From Achatina immaculata (taxonomy: Eukaryota > Mollusca > Gastropoda > Stylommatophora > Achatinidae): DNA of 64,000 nucleotides. Of this stretch, positions 22,702 through 33,130 are shown piece by piece; positions within the stretch are counted from its first letter, which is position 1; every line of letters starts with the position of its first letter. The stretch is taken from positions 609,739 to 673,738 of the forward strand of contig CM019714.1 in the NCBI GenBank assembly GCA_009760885.1, written 5' to 3'. The translations under genes and the position numbers were made by a program. The notes under the pieces are model-generated. The model did no database searches and was not told the DNA's origin. It worked only from the letters and a program-made list of their open reading frames with translations.

Positions 22702-25697
22702 CCCGTGAGGTGACTAAGGAGGGTTCAGCATAGGGCCAGCAACCCTGTCTGATAAAAAAAAACTATCAGACTGCTACAGAAACAGAAGCAAGGGAAAAAC
22801 AAATGCAGGTGGAAGGAAAAATGCTTATCAGGAAACTGAACCCATGAAGGTTGTGGATGAAAGCCAGCCACTGGAAGTCCCCAGCTTGACTTCAGACCTC
22901 CTGGAACCTACACACAAGATGCAAATAGGCAACTGGAATGTAAGAACACTTAACCAGACTGGAAAACTAGCACAAACCATCAAGGAAATGCATATATACA
23001 AACTAGACATACTAGGTATACAAGAAGCAGGATGGACAGGACAAGGCAGAAGGAAATTAACAACACAGCACACAGAAGATACAATAATATGGTCAGGTAA
23101 AGAAGATCATCATGAAGGAGGAGTAGCATTGATTATAACAAAAGAAGCATCAAGAGCATTGCTGAAATGGACCCCTATAAATGAGAGATTATTATATCCA
23201 CGCTTCAACTCAAGATTCACGAAGCTGTCTATTATAGTTTGTTATGCACCAACAGAAGCAGCTGAAGAGGAATTAAAAGAAGATTTTTACAACAGCCTCC
23301 AAGCCACAGTAGAAACAATACCCAAGCATGATATGCTACTCATCTTGGGCGACTTCATTGCAAAAATAGGTGAGGGAAATGAAGATAGAAGAATAATCAT
23401 GGGAAAAGAAGGAATCGGAGAAATAAATGAAAATGGAGAAAAACTGTGCAGTTTCTGTGAAGAAAACATGATGGCCATCTGAGGGACAATTTTCCAACAT
23501 AAAAACATCCATAAAGTGACTTGGAGATCCCCAGATAAAACCAAAGAAAACGAAATCGATCACATACTAATAAACAACAAGTGGAAACGGTCACTACAAG
23601 ATGTGCGAGCAAGGAAAGGAGCACATGTAGAAAGTGATCACAACCTTCTGGTAGCAAAAATAAAACTAAAATTAAGGAAAGCCAAAATCGGAGAACACAG
23701 AAAGACACGTTTTGATACAGGAAAACTGAAAGACCAGCAAACAAGGAACGAATTCTCAATAGTACTTAAGAACCGCCTTACAAGATGAAGCAGAAATGTC
23801 CATACTAGAGATCAATAAAACGCTACAGGAAACAGCAAAAGAGGTGCTGGGATATCGGAAAAGGAGAAAAGAGGAATGGATAAGCAAGACCAAATGGGAA
23901 AAGATAGAGCATAGAAAAGAAATCAAGAACAAATTACTAAACACCAAATCACAAAGGTTAAAAGAACAAGTTTTAAGTAATTATGCACAAAAATATAAAG
24001 AAGTGAAGGAATCATGCCGTCAGAACAAACTTCAATACAATGACAACTTAGCAGAAGCAGCAGAGAAAGCAGCATAAGCAAATGACATGAAAACCATATA
24101 CAAAATCACAAAGCAGATGACAGGTAACTTCAGCACAAGATGTGAGAGTGCAGTAAGGACACTAAAGGGACAACTGGTCAGTGGAGAAAGAGAAAAAACA
24201 CAAGCAGTATAAACAATAGACATACCTGAACCAAAAACGGAACTAAACATCAATACAGGACCAATAACAATAAGTGAATTAAAGGAGGCAATAAAGAAGC
24301 TAAAATTAGACAGGGCACCAGGTGAAGATGAAGTGAAGAAACAGAAACACCAAAACAACTTTGCTGGATATTACAACAAATTTGGGATCTAGAAAAAGGT
24401 CCAGAGGAGTGGAAAACTGGCCTTATAGTAAAACTACCAAAGAAGGCTGACCTCAGAGATTGCGGGAACTAGAGAGGCATTACCCTCCTGCCACTCACCA
24501 GTAAAGTATTTTGCAGAATAATCAACAGAATTGTACCAGCACTTGAGGGAAAACTTCGAAAAGAGCAGGCAGAATTTAGGAAAGGAAGATCATGCATAGA
24601 CCACATATATGTACTTAGACAAATATTAGAACAGGCAAATTAGTGGCATAGCACAACATATGCAATGTTTATAGATTTTGAGAAAGCCTTTGACAGTGTC
24701 AACAGAGATGCACTGTGGAAAATCCTAAGATGGCATGGCCTCCCCCATAAGATAATGAATGTAATCAAAGCCCTATACGAGGGTTTTCAGTGCAAAGTTA
24801 TCTGTGGAGAACATACCCCCAGCAGCTTTAGGGTACAAACAGGAGTGAAGCAGGGATGTGTACTATCACCAACATTATTTATCTTGGCAGTGGACTGGTT
24901 AATGAAGGAGGCAACATCAGACAAACGCAGAGGATTACATTGGACCCTTGACACAGTGCTGGAGGACCTTGACTTTACGGACGACATTTGTCTACTATCA
25001 AGCAACCACAAAGATATACAATATAATATAAACAAGCTAACTCAGAATGCAAACAATATAGGACTAAAGATCACCGTAGGAAAGACAAAGTTAATGAAGC
25101 AAAATGTGAACAACAGAAATGTACTCAGAGTAGATAACAAGTTAGTGGAGGAAGTCAATGAATTTGTATACCTTGGCAGTAAAGTAGTAGAAAATGGAGA
25201 CAGCACAGAGGACATCAACAGCAGACTTACTAGAGCACACCAGGCTTTTGCAGTACTGCAGACTATATAGAAATCTAAAAAACTAAGCATGAATACGAAA
25301 ATCAGGATATTTAAGAGTAATGTTCTAAGTGTACTACTCTATGGAAGTTAATGCTGGAAAATCACCAAAACCATAGAAAACAAGTTGAATTCTTTCCAAA
25401 CTAAATGTTTAAACGAATTTAAAAAATATTTTGGCCAAACACCTTAAGAAATAACATCTTGTTGGTAGAGAAGCACATGAAGCCACTGATAGCAATTATT
25501 CAGGAAAGACGCTGGCGATGGACACCACAGGGGAACAGAAGTAAGGGTAGACCAAAAGAGACATGGAGAAGAACAACAGAGGGGATGTTGAGCAATAGAA
25601 GGCTCATCTGGGCAAGAGCAGTAAAAAAAAAAAAGCAAAGGACAGGCATTTGTGGAAAACCCTTGTGGAAGCCCCGTGTACCCTGGGCACTTAAGGT
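22700..25697 (+). mobile_element. RTE-type LINE, long copy with mutated RT active site
   Basis: The 5' UTR (GACTAAGGAGGGTTCAGCAT) matches the 5' end of the minus-strand copy near 50150. The endonuclease reads NWNVRTLNQTGKL (22932), CYAPTE (23240), LILGDFIAKIG (23340), EIDHILINN (23550) and SDHNLLV (23635). The RT reads VKLPKKADLRDC (24430), MFIDFEKAFDSVNRD (24665), GVKQGCVLSPTLF (24842). LDFTDDICLL (24970) replaces the family's FADD. Stops at 23480, 23788, 24077, 24470, 24640 and 25268 break the frame. The 3' end TTAAGGTTC runs straight into AT repeats. Confidence 0.93.
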
Positions 25698-25712
25698 TCA
25701 TATATATTATAT

Positions 25713-25772
<60 letters not shown>

Positions 25773-25775
25773 TTA
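25698..25775. repeat. AT microsatellite at the 3' edge of a LINE
   Basis: About 70 bases of AT with small interruptions, mirroring the AT run at 22641-22699. Confidence 0.95.
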
Positions 25776-25789
25776 TGTTATATTGCTGC

Positions 25790-26545
25790 AGAAACTTTGG
25801 AAGAAACCACAGATGGTTATCTGCTAGAACAATTTTAAAAAGTGAGGCTAAAGATGCTTTATGGGGAAACTTAATATATGACAATAGCAAGGCCAAAAAA
25901 ATGAAGAACAAGGCAATCAGATCCAAATAGAAGGTATAAGGATTGAAAGAACAGATTCATATACATACCTGTGGGCATTATTCTGTAGCTTCAACATTGG
26001 GAGAGATGAAATTAGAGCTAGAAGGAAACAACACTTGTTTTGTCCTTAGACACCTTTTGCAATAAAAGAATCATGTCATGCAACACGAACATAAATATAT
26101 ACAAGACACAGATTAAACCAATTGTCTTACATGTATCAGAATCATGGAGCACTATAAAAAAGGATGAAACACAGCTATAGATTTTGGAAAACAGAATCTT
26201 GAAAATTTTTGGATCAACTAAAGATTCAATATCACAAGAATGCAAACGCTGTTCCAATCTCCACTTATAACTATCGTTATGGAAAACAACAGACTGAGAT
26301 GGCTGGGACACTTGGAGAGGACGGACGAGAATAGACAGACAAAAAAGGCTTATATCCATGTGATTAAAGGAGACAGACAAAGAAGCAGAGGTAGACCGAG
26401 ACAACGTTGGCGTGACAACCTGGAGGAAGACCTTCGAGCCCTGGGAGTGTACAGTTTGAAGAAGAAGAAGAAAAGAGAAGAATGGAGACAAGTCGTGTCT
26501 GCATCAATGAGTCGCAGTGACATGGAAAGCTGAATGAATGAATTA
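25790..26545 (+). mobile_element. RTE-type LINE 3' fragment
   Basis: GIRIERTDSYTYLWALF at about 25940 matches the IxxVxxYxYLG box. From 26240 a 97-aa frame gives NRLRWLGHLERTDENRQTKK, then RQRSRGRPRQRWRD, then EEWRQVV, the standard C-terminus. It ends with a TGAATGAA tail at about 26532. Its thumb resembles 42180-42440. Confidence 0.75.
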
Positions 26546-26698
26546 AGCTTCATTAGCAGTACAGAGGTCTGATGATGATTATTTTCTGTAACAATTACAT
26601 TATTCTACCTGTATATTAATTACTTTCATTCTATTATTTAATGTGTTTTATATGAGGATTTAATGTGGTTTATATGAGGATTTAATGTGTTTTATACA

Positions 26699-27345
26699 CA
26701 GTCAAACCCACTTAATGTCACATAAGTGGGAGCATCAAATTATGGTGACATTAAGCGAAGTTAATATTAAGCGGGGTGCATTACAGGGATTTAATTGTCA
26801 TATTTGTTTCATTAAACATGTAACAAGCAGCTGAAGCTATCCTTATCGGACACAAAATGTATTAATTACAATCTCAGTCATTAAATTACAGTAATAAGTA
26901 ACGCTAGAATCAAACAGCATCTCACTTTCAGCAGAAGCAGTAAAAAATGAGGGATTTTGCTTTCTATAATGATAACTTTTCTATTAATCAAAAAGTCACG
27001 TAAGCTCGTAACATCATTAAAAATGTCCTGCGTCAGTTATACAGAAAATGAACAAGCGCAGTTTCTAAAGCTCTCACAGACTGATCGTAAGAAATAGGTT
27101 TGATGGGCGTCTGGTCCCTGTCAGACTCACTGACATCATCAGTTCTATCCTCAGCCTGGCTGTCTGCCTTACTTTTACTGCAGCTAACCATGCTCTCTTC
27201 CACTGAATGCATTTCAGTCCCCAGCAAACCGTCGTCAGTTGAAATGAAATGATCAAACGTAGCACACCCATCAGAAATTGCCACCCACTCTTCTTCTGTG
27301 ATCAAGTCCATGAGACTACTTGTACATTGAAAACATAATGAGAAA
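26699..27345 (-). mobile_element. pogo/Tigger-like DNA transposon relic
   Basis: CAGTCAAACCCACTTAATGT at 26699 has the CAGT start and CTTAA-rich design of pogo/Tigger terminal repeats, and contains a hairpin with arms CCCACTTA and TAAGTGGG. On the minus strand (27311 to 27033) a 92-aa frame reads LITEEEWVAISDGCATFDHF, an acidic stretch (DDVSESDRDQ) and YDQSVRALETAL. This resembles the acidic C-terminus of Tigger transposases after the DDE domain. The catalytic domain and the other terminus are absent. Confidence 0.55.
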
Positions 27346-28155
27346 TATAGAGAACCTGTCAGGAATATCAGTTTGTGGATACAACCTTAACAATTTAAGA
27401 TATGCAGTTCTGATTGCTTAAAGTGAAGGGGAGCTACAGGCTCTTCTGGACATCGTGGTTCGTGAAAGTAAAAGTAAAGGTCTTAGCCTGAACAAAAAGA
27501 ACACTGAAGAGATGGTCATCTCAAAGAAAAGAATACTGCCAAAATGTACCATTAACTTCGATGGCACAAATCTAAAACACGTTGATAGAGTAAAGTAATT
27601 AGGAACGATTATAACAACTGATGGGAAATGTCATAATGAAATAAAAAGCAGACGTGCTCAGGCCAAGTCAGCGTTCCAGACAATGAGACACATCTTGTGC
27701 AACAGATCCATATCAATGAAACAAGATTCCGATTACTTAAATGTTACATCGAGCCAATTTTGTTTTATGGATGTGAAGCATGGTCTTTTAATAAGAGAAT
27801 ACAACCAGAAGTGGAAGCCATGGAAATGTGGTTTATAAGAAGCATGTTGAAGGTACCATGGACAGCCAAGAAAACAAATGAAGAAGTCTTAAGAGAGGCT
27901 GGAGTTATAAAGCAAATTATAGCAAAGATCAGAAGCGGAGAAGCGAGATTTATAGGACATTTCCTGAGAAGAGGAAAATGGAACACACTGTAGCAACTGG
28001 AAAAACTGAGGGAAGAAGAGACAGAGGAAGACAGAGAGAGAAGTTACTGGATGGGCTAGGAAGAAAATCACCGGCTGATCTCATAATCAACTCAAAATCC
28101 AAGGAATTGTGGAGAGAAATTATTGCCTACGCCACGCGGGATGGCACTTAGATTA
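27345..28155 (+). mobile_element. RTE-type LINE 3' half, broken
   Basis: YNLNNLRYA (27390), where the catalytic DD has been lost, is followed by KGLSLNKKNTEEMVISKK (27478). Then come [17 protein letters not shown] (27732), [20 protein letters not shown] (27824), [11 protein letters not shown] (27950) and a [12 protein letters not shown] stretch. The clade is that of the 19900-22445 element. The end GCCTACGCCACGCGGGATGG is shared with 44420-44440. It lies immediately upstream of a CpeT-like gene copy. Confidence 0.8.
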
Positions 28156-28179
28156 AGATTAGATTAAATATACTTCGCA

Positions 28180-28415
28180 AATATATCGAAATAAAATATT
28201 CACTGTTTATTAAATATCGCTGTAGGGAATATGCACTTGAAACATAACATGGTTTTTACTTATCTGGGTGAAAGAATTTAAAAGACATGAATTTTTTGTG
28301 TGTGCATTTCATCTGCAATTCTAAATGGGGATCATAAAACAAAATACCGGCCCTTTAAAAGGTAAACGCACGTAAGATCAGACTTTATTTCTGCACACCA
28401 ATCTACAGAGCAGCC
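28180..28415 (+). promoter_or_regulatory. Conserved upstream block of CpeT-like copy 1
   Basis: TGTTTATTAAATATCGCTGT and the following 200 bases align with 37275-37480 and, in part, with 63955-64000. A CATAAAAC element (28333-28340) stands where the other two copies have a TATA-like ATAAAAAC box. TGCACACCAATCTACAGAG just before the ATG is nearly invariant and probably holds the start of the 5' UTR. Confidence 0.55.
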
Positions 28416-28482
28416 ATGACGGTGAGAGGTTTTGCCATTCTTCTGATGTCGTGTGCCTTGTTTGGACATGGCCAGTCTACAG
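28416..28482 (+). CDS. Exon 1 (signal peptide) of CpeT-like copy 1
   Basis: ATG at 28416 opens [20 protein letters not shown], a signal peptide with a hydrophobic core and a small-residue cleavage region. The donor GTAAGA at 28483 leaves a phase 1 junction, as in the complete gene. The later exons of this copy (29316-29400, 29677-29818) show lost phase or frame, so the copy may be decaying. Confidence 0.65.
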
Positions 28483-28693
28483 GTAAGATACATTATATAT
28501 CAATACTCAATGTTATTTTTACAAGAAAATGAAAATTTAAAAAAAATTCGCCAACTAAAAAGGACAAGGTAAACGAAAATCATTAAATAACTGAAAAACG
28601 TTTTCTTGCGTTTATCTTTTGTTAAACATAATCATCACAAGTTATATGAGTGCAGAATATGCAGCTTTAGATATTAGCCTGTGCTGTGTTAGA

Positions 28694-28978
28694 GCAGTTC
28701 GTAGTTATAAGTAAGGGTAAAGATAAAGGTAATTCTCTCATGCCTTTGAGGCACATAGAGATATAGTGTTAGTGCCCATATTTTCCTTGACCTGTCAGCA
28801 CACTAGAGGGTGATATGATCAGTATCACGCCTGGCTGCCTTTCCTTCCCCAACTCCAGAAAAAAGTCGCGTATCCATTTCCACAGCTGGGTGACGGGTGC
28901 CTCCGGCTGGATTCGAATCCCCGACCATCGCCATGAGAGACCAGTGCACTAACCACTTCGCCACTCAGACAACATGGT
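28694..28978 (-). mobile_element. tRNA-derived SINE in intron 1
   Basis: On the minus strand GTCTGAGTGGCGAAGTGGTT gives an A-box region and GGGGATTCGAATCCAGCC a B-box. A body segment and an A/T-rich 3' end follow. The SINE interrupts intron 1 between TGCTGTGTT and a stretch that matches 37650-37670, so the intron of the intact gene shows the empty site. Confidence 0.75.
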
Positions 28979-29279
28979 GTGAAATTTTGTCTCTATTGTT
29001 TTTACTAAAATTATTCCACTTATAGAACTACATGAGTTCTGTGTGTGAGACATGGCTGTTCAAAGCACCTTTAATTAAGTGACGATGTGAATTTGGTCAC
29101 GTGAGTGAGCTGTTATTGAACTTGGTGGCAAGACGAGAGTCTTAACGGGACTTCTGGAGAGAGAACAAGTGTGGGAAAGCTAGAGGATAGACGTATGGAA
29201 GTTTCCGAGGTGTTTGTTTGTCTACATGAGAAAGTGATTAAACATGGATCGTTTTTTGTGAGATCTTGACTTAAGCTTA

Positions 29280-29400
29280 GTGAAGTTTCTTTTGTTTGGA
29301 TGTCACTCCTTACAGTATGAGTCAGCACACATATACCACCAGGGAAACAAAGTCGTATTTGACACACCTAAAGACGTTAGTGAGAAACTAAACATGGAAT
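29280..29400 (+). pseudogene. Exon 2 relic of CpeT-like copy 1
   Basis: An open segment ends TGGAAT|GTAAAT and shares the FDT.K.V.EKL...C pattern with the exon at 8203-8325. The homologous acceptor has lost its AG. The alternative acceptor CTCCTTACAG at 29315 gives the wrong phase for exon 1, so correct splicing looks impossible. Confidence 0.5.
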
Positions 29401-29659
29401 GTAAATTAATATTTTCTACCCTTCGCTCTCTGCCTCTCTTCCCACAAATCTTTCATATTATTATGCTGTGCAATGTACTCTTAACATGGTTGTCATAAAA
29501 CACATCTACATAGCCTCCAATAATGTCTATATTTCTCGGAAGAAGCTAGTGTGTTTGCTCATTTCTACATGTGTTTCAGTATAGTTTTCAAGGGAACAAC
29601 AGACAATGAAAAAATTACAAATTTTGTATGCTCGCATTATATTAAAATCAAATAAACTC

Positions 29660-29818
29660 ATCTATTTCATATTCCAGCACTTCGAAAGTCACATGCAGTC
29701 TTCCAACTGCCCTAAACAGTGCTTAAGACATTTGGACGTAGTTCAGAACGAAAAATATGTTACTTATTTTGTTCAGTCAAGTTCATCCTTATTATTAATT
29801 CAGCTCTAGGGCCTTTTA
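29660..29818 (+). pseudogene. Exon 3 relic of CpeT-like copy 1
   Basis: After an ATTCCAG acceptor, LDVVQNEKYVTYFVQ aligns with [15 protein letters not shown] of the intact exon at 39244-39383. An indel upstream shifts the frame within the exon and a stop follows at 29807. A TCTA microsatellite starts directly after the position of the donor. Confidence 0.6.
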
Positions 29819-29821
29819 GGT

Positions 29822-29823
29822 GC

Positions 29824-29917
<94 letters not shown>

Positions 29918-30020
29918 ATATCTATCTTCTGTCTGTCTGTCTCTGTCTGTCTGCCTGCCTGTCTGTCTGTCTGTCTGTCTCTCTGTCTGACTGTCTGTCT
30001 GTCTGTCGGTTTATCTGTCG
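29822..30020. repeat. (TCTA)n then (TGTC)n microsatellite
   Basis: About 25 TCTA units followed by about 20 TGTC-type units. Its position just after family exon 3 corresponds to the microsatellites at 34565-34762, 39392-39780 and 62700-62795. Confidence 0.97.
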
Positions 30021-30049
30021 CGTTCTAGGAAAACTGGTTATACTAAATC

Positions 30050-30700
30050 TGCAGCCCCGTAGCACTGATAGAATCCGCCGTCTTCTCCAGGCTTTCAGCT
30101 CCTCTCTCTCGGGCCAGATCTGTGCTCGGAGGTTTGAGTGTGAGCCCCACAGCTTTTCTTTCAGCTCCTCTCTCTCTCTCGGGCCAGATCTGTGCTCGGA
30201 GGTTTGAGTGTGAGCCCCACAGCTTTTCTTTCAGCTCCTCTCTCTCTCTCTCTCTCGGGCCAGATCTCTGCTCGGAGGTTTGAGTAGGTTAGACAGGTTT
30301 GCAGAATGTGTTCTGGTCTTTGGATCCCAAAGCTACAGGGACACTCATTTTTGTGTGATATTTTGAGACGACTGATGTGGCTTAGAAGTCCGCGGTGTTC
30401 CGTTCTTAGTCGACAGATTGCGGTTTGCTGGCATCTTTTTTTTTTCAGTCTATTTTCACTTTTCTTTTCCAGTTGGTGTTTAGTTTGTTGTGGATGATAG
30501 TTTTGGATTCTTGATATGTTAGTAGGTGGTTATTATGTTCTATTTTGCTACCTGCCTTAGAGACAGCATCAGATTTTTCATTTCCATTTATTCCACAGAG
30601 TGAAAGAAGCCACTGTACGGCTATAGTTGAGTTTTGGAGCGTGTTTACTTGTGATATAATTTTCTCTGTGTGAGAGTCATTGTTGTCTGAATTGTTTCTA
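30050..30700 (-). mobile_element. LINE RNase H and C-terminal fragment
   Basis: On the minus strand IAVQWLLSLCGINGNEKSDA at about 30600 matches the last RNase H motif (W.PxHxGIxGNExAD). RLRTEHRGLLSHISRLKI with CPCSFGIQRPEHIL at about 30400-30310 matches the RLRxGH...CxCG...ExxxHxL knuckle found after RNase H in Jockey/I-group elements. A 63-bp tandem triplication (30090-30290) interrupts its 3' part. The copy is defective. Confidence 0.75.
30090..30292. repeat. 63-bp tandem repeat, three units
   Basis: Three copies of a unit containing CGGGCCAGATCTGTGCTCGG and GTGTGAGCCCCACAGC, differing in the length of an internal CT run. Confidence 0.95.
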
Positions 30701-30765
30701 ACAAAATTTCAAAACTCCACGTTAACTTAGGTTGCATTTCATATGAAATTGTGTACTTGGATTTT

Positions 30766-30851
30766 AAAATAAAAACACCAGTTGCTTATCAGATAAACGC
30801 ACGTAAGATCCGGCTTTATATTCCTGCACACCAATCTACAGAGTAGCCGTG
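30766..30851 (+). promoter_or_regulatory. Conserved promoter and 5' UTR of CpeT-like copy 2
   Basis: AAAATAAAAACACCAGTTGC corresponds to the TATA-like box at 37400. CGCACGTAAGATC and TATTCCTGCACACCAATC are then shared with the other copies up to the start codon. Confidence 0.6.
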
Positions 30852-30890
30852 ATGTTGAGAAGCTGTGCGTTACTTCTAATATCGTATGCC
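30852..30890 (+). CDS. Exon 1 (signal peptide) of CpeT-like copy 2, cut by a gap
   Basis: ATG at 30852 begins MLRSCALLLISYA, matching [13 protein letters not shown] of the complete gene from its second Met. The first Met is GTG here (30849). The exon disappears into the 100-N gap. No further exons of this copy are present to the right of the gap, where an RLE LINE begins instead. Confidence 0.6.
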
Positions 30891-30990
30891 NNNNNNNNNN
30901 NNNNNNNNNNNNNNNNNNNNNNNNNNNNNNNNNNNNNNNNNNNNNNNNNNNNNNNNNNNNNNNNNNNNNNNNNNNNNNNNNNNNNNNNNN
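30891..30990. other. Assembly gap of 100 N
   Basis: Exactly 100 N inside a signal-peptide exon. The join to the LINE on the right cannot be trusted for distance or order. Confidence 0.99.
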
Positions 30991-33125
30991 GACGTTTCCA
31001 ATACTTGCATACACCCGACAAATATTGGGCTAAAGGTTGGCCTAAATGTATAAACTAGGAAAAAGGAAGGAACAGCTTTATTAATTAACGAGCACACAGA
31101 GCCATGCAAGTAATCCTAAGAGCAGCAGAAGGAGCAGCAGAAGGCCCAAGATACAGAAATGGATGTCAAATGCCACCACTAAAAGCATTCATGGATGACA
31201 CAACAGTAATAGCAACCAGTGAAGCACAGGCACGAAAGATGTTGGAGCGTTTGGACAACCTTAACAAATGGTGCCGCATGAGCTTCAAGCCAAAGAAGTC
31301 AAGAAGTCTGTCACTCATGAAAGGGAAAGTGATAGAAAGATCGTACACAGTGGCAAATCAAATAATCCCAACTGTAGGGGAAGAGCCAGTGAAGAGCCTT
31401 GGCAGAGTATATGATGCATCCATGAAGGACTCAAGCGCTGTGAAGCAGGTTATAGAAATGGCGCAGAATGGACTGAGCATCATAGACAAAAGCAGGCTAC
31501 TGGGTAAGTTCAAAATATGGTGCCTCCAGTTCATGCTGATTCCAAAACTGATGTGGCCACTACTCATTTACGAAGTAAGTACCAGCACAGTAGAGGCAGT
31601 CGAAAGAAAGATAAATAAAGCCATAAGAAAGTGGTTGGGCGTACCACCAGGATTAACTGATGTAGCGCTGTACTGCAAGAAGAGCAAACTGCAGCTGCCT
31701 TTCAAATCTGTGGTTGAAGAATACAAGGTAGGAAAAACAAGACTTGCAATGATGCTACAAGAATCTACAGATCCGGTGGTACGAGAAGTGCAGCCAACAC
31801 TTAGAACTGGACGAAAATGGAAAGTAGGTGAGGAAGTGACCACAGCCAGGGAAACGCAGGAGCTGAAAGAAGTAATAGGGTACACCCAGACCAACAGAAG
31901 GGGATTTGGTCATGGTGAAATCAAGTGGTGGTCAAAGGCCTCCTGCAAGGAAAGAAGGGATATGATCATCAGCGAGGTAAGGAATTCAGAGGATGACAAG
32001 CGGGTCCAGAAGGCAGTCCAACAATCACAACAAGGGCAATGGACAACATGGGAGGAAGTCCTGCAGAGATCACTAACATGGAATGACATCTGGAAAATGG
32101 CACCCTTGAGGCTCAGCTTCATCATTAGAGCTACTTATGACCTTCTGCCTACAGGCTCCAACCTATACAAATGGGGTGTATCAGAAGATACAAAGTGCCC
32201 TCTCTGCAACGAAAGGCAAACATTGGAACATGTGCTGTCAGCATGTAGAGTGTCTTTAGGGCAAGGACGGTACACCTGGCGGCACAACAGAGTGTTGCAG
32301 GAACTAGTAGCCATTGTAGACAGGGCAAACGATAAAGCAAATAACAGCAAAAGAGTTGAGGTCCCACCTAAATACTTCATAGGTGCTGGTACGACATCAA
32401 ATATTGAAATCAGGGACATTCCCTTACCATCACTGCTAGATGGTACAAATGATTGGGAAGTGACAGCGGACCTTCCAGAAAGACGAGAATACCCGACTGC
32501 CATCAAGAACACAGGAATGCGACCGGACATTGTAGTGTACTCCACAGAAAAACAGGAATTAATAATGATCGAGCTTACGGTCCCATACGAAACTAGAATA
32601 GAGGAACAGCATTTATTCAAATTGGAGAAGTACAATGATCTGGTCAAGCAACTGAGGCAGGGGGCAGGCATCAGGGCAAAAGTGATAGCTGTAGAAGTGG
32701 GAGCAAGAGGATTCGTAGCAACATCAGTATATGACCTATGTAAGCAACTGGGCATAAAGGGACAAGCAAGAGCAAGGGCATTGGGAAGCCTTTCAGAAAC
32801 AGCAGAAAAGGCCTCATGCTGGCTGTGGAGTATGCGAAACAAGCATTGGGAGCATAAGTAATTTCATTTGCCACAACCAATACCAGTCCTCCATAGCTAA
32901 ATCGCTAAAGACGCGTGGCAACTGGAAGATCATGGGTTCGATCCCGGGACCGAAAAAAAAGCAACAACTTACAAGACCTCTGGGAGTCATGACCCAGAGG
33001 GGCCCACCCCCCTTAGAGTGTCAAGAGTTTAAAGGGCCGAAACACTTTTCTGAGGGGGGGGGTACTTCCTCTGATGATCTGAAGGAGTTGTGTTGTTGCT
33101 CCGCTCTCTACGGTAGAGAGTTTCC

Positions 33126-33130
<5 letters not shown>
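30991..33130 (+). mobile_element. RLE-type LINE (NeSL/Hero-like), 5' part missing
   Basis: Contains the 585-aa frame and a 3' UTR of about 265 bases with the tRNA-like segment (GGGTTCGATCCCGGGACC at about 32935). It ends GAGTTTCCTGCAT followed by AT repeats. The 12900-13355 copy shares this 3' end. The left boundary is lost in the gap. Confidence 0.85.
31104..32861 (+). CDS. RLE-type LINE polymerase, C-terminal 585 aa open
   Basis: A long uninterrupted frame. FMDD at residues 29-32 is the palm catalytic motif (normally F/YxDD), so the fingers and first catalytic Asp lie upstream and are missing. The thumb follows. CPLC...TLEHVLSAC near residues 364-378 is the CCHC-type knuckle. RPDIVVY (about 473), IELTVPYETRIEE (about 490) and K..KY (about 507) are the restriction-like endonuclease core of R2/NeSL/Hero-type elements. 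That endonuclease nicks the target for target-primed reverse transcription. The frame is intact to the stop at 32859-32861. No promoter or start is known, so the listed start is only the first Met after the gap region. It is a 5'-truncated or gap-truncated recent copy. Confidence 0.88.
   Translation: MQVILRAAEGAAEGPRYRNGCQMPPLKAFMDDTTVIATSEAQARKMLERLDNLNKWCRMSFKPKKSRSLSLMKGKVIERSYTVANQIIPTVGEEPVKSLGRVYDASMKDSSAVKQVIEMAQNGLSIIDKSRLLGKFKIWCLQFMLIPKLMWPLLIYEVSTSTVEAVERKINKAIRKWLGVPPGLTDVALYCKKSKLQLPFKSVVEEYKVGKTRLAMMLQESTDPVVREVQPTLRTGRKWKVGEEVTTARETQELKEVIGYTQTNRRGFGHGEIKWWSKASCKERRDMIISEVRNSEDDKRVQKAVQQSQQGQWTTWEEVLQRSLTWNDIWKMAPLRLSFIIRATYDLLPTGSNLYKWGVSEDTKCPLCNERQTLEHVLSACRVSLGQGRYTWRHNRVLQELVAIVDRANDKANNSKRVEVPPKYFIGAGTTSNIEIRDIPLPSLLDGTNDWEVTADLPERREYPTAIKNTGMRPDIVVYSTEKQELIMIELTVPYETRIEEQHLFKLEKYNDLVKQLRQGAGIRAKVIAVEVGARGFVATSVYDLCKQLGIKGQARARALGSLSETAEKASCWLWSMRNKHWEHK

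Noticed and set aside
29719..30207. 162-aa frame with LSIY repeats
   Set aside because: Produced by the TCTA and TGTC microsatellite. The same is true at 34448-34853, 39300-39884, 59994-60200 and 62525-62835.
31104..32861. Host gene because of the long intact frame
   Set aside because: Catalytic DD, CCHC knuckle and restriction-like endonuclease motifs identify a LINE polymerase; a truncated second copy is at 12900.
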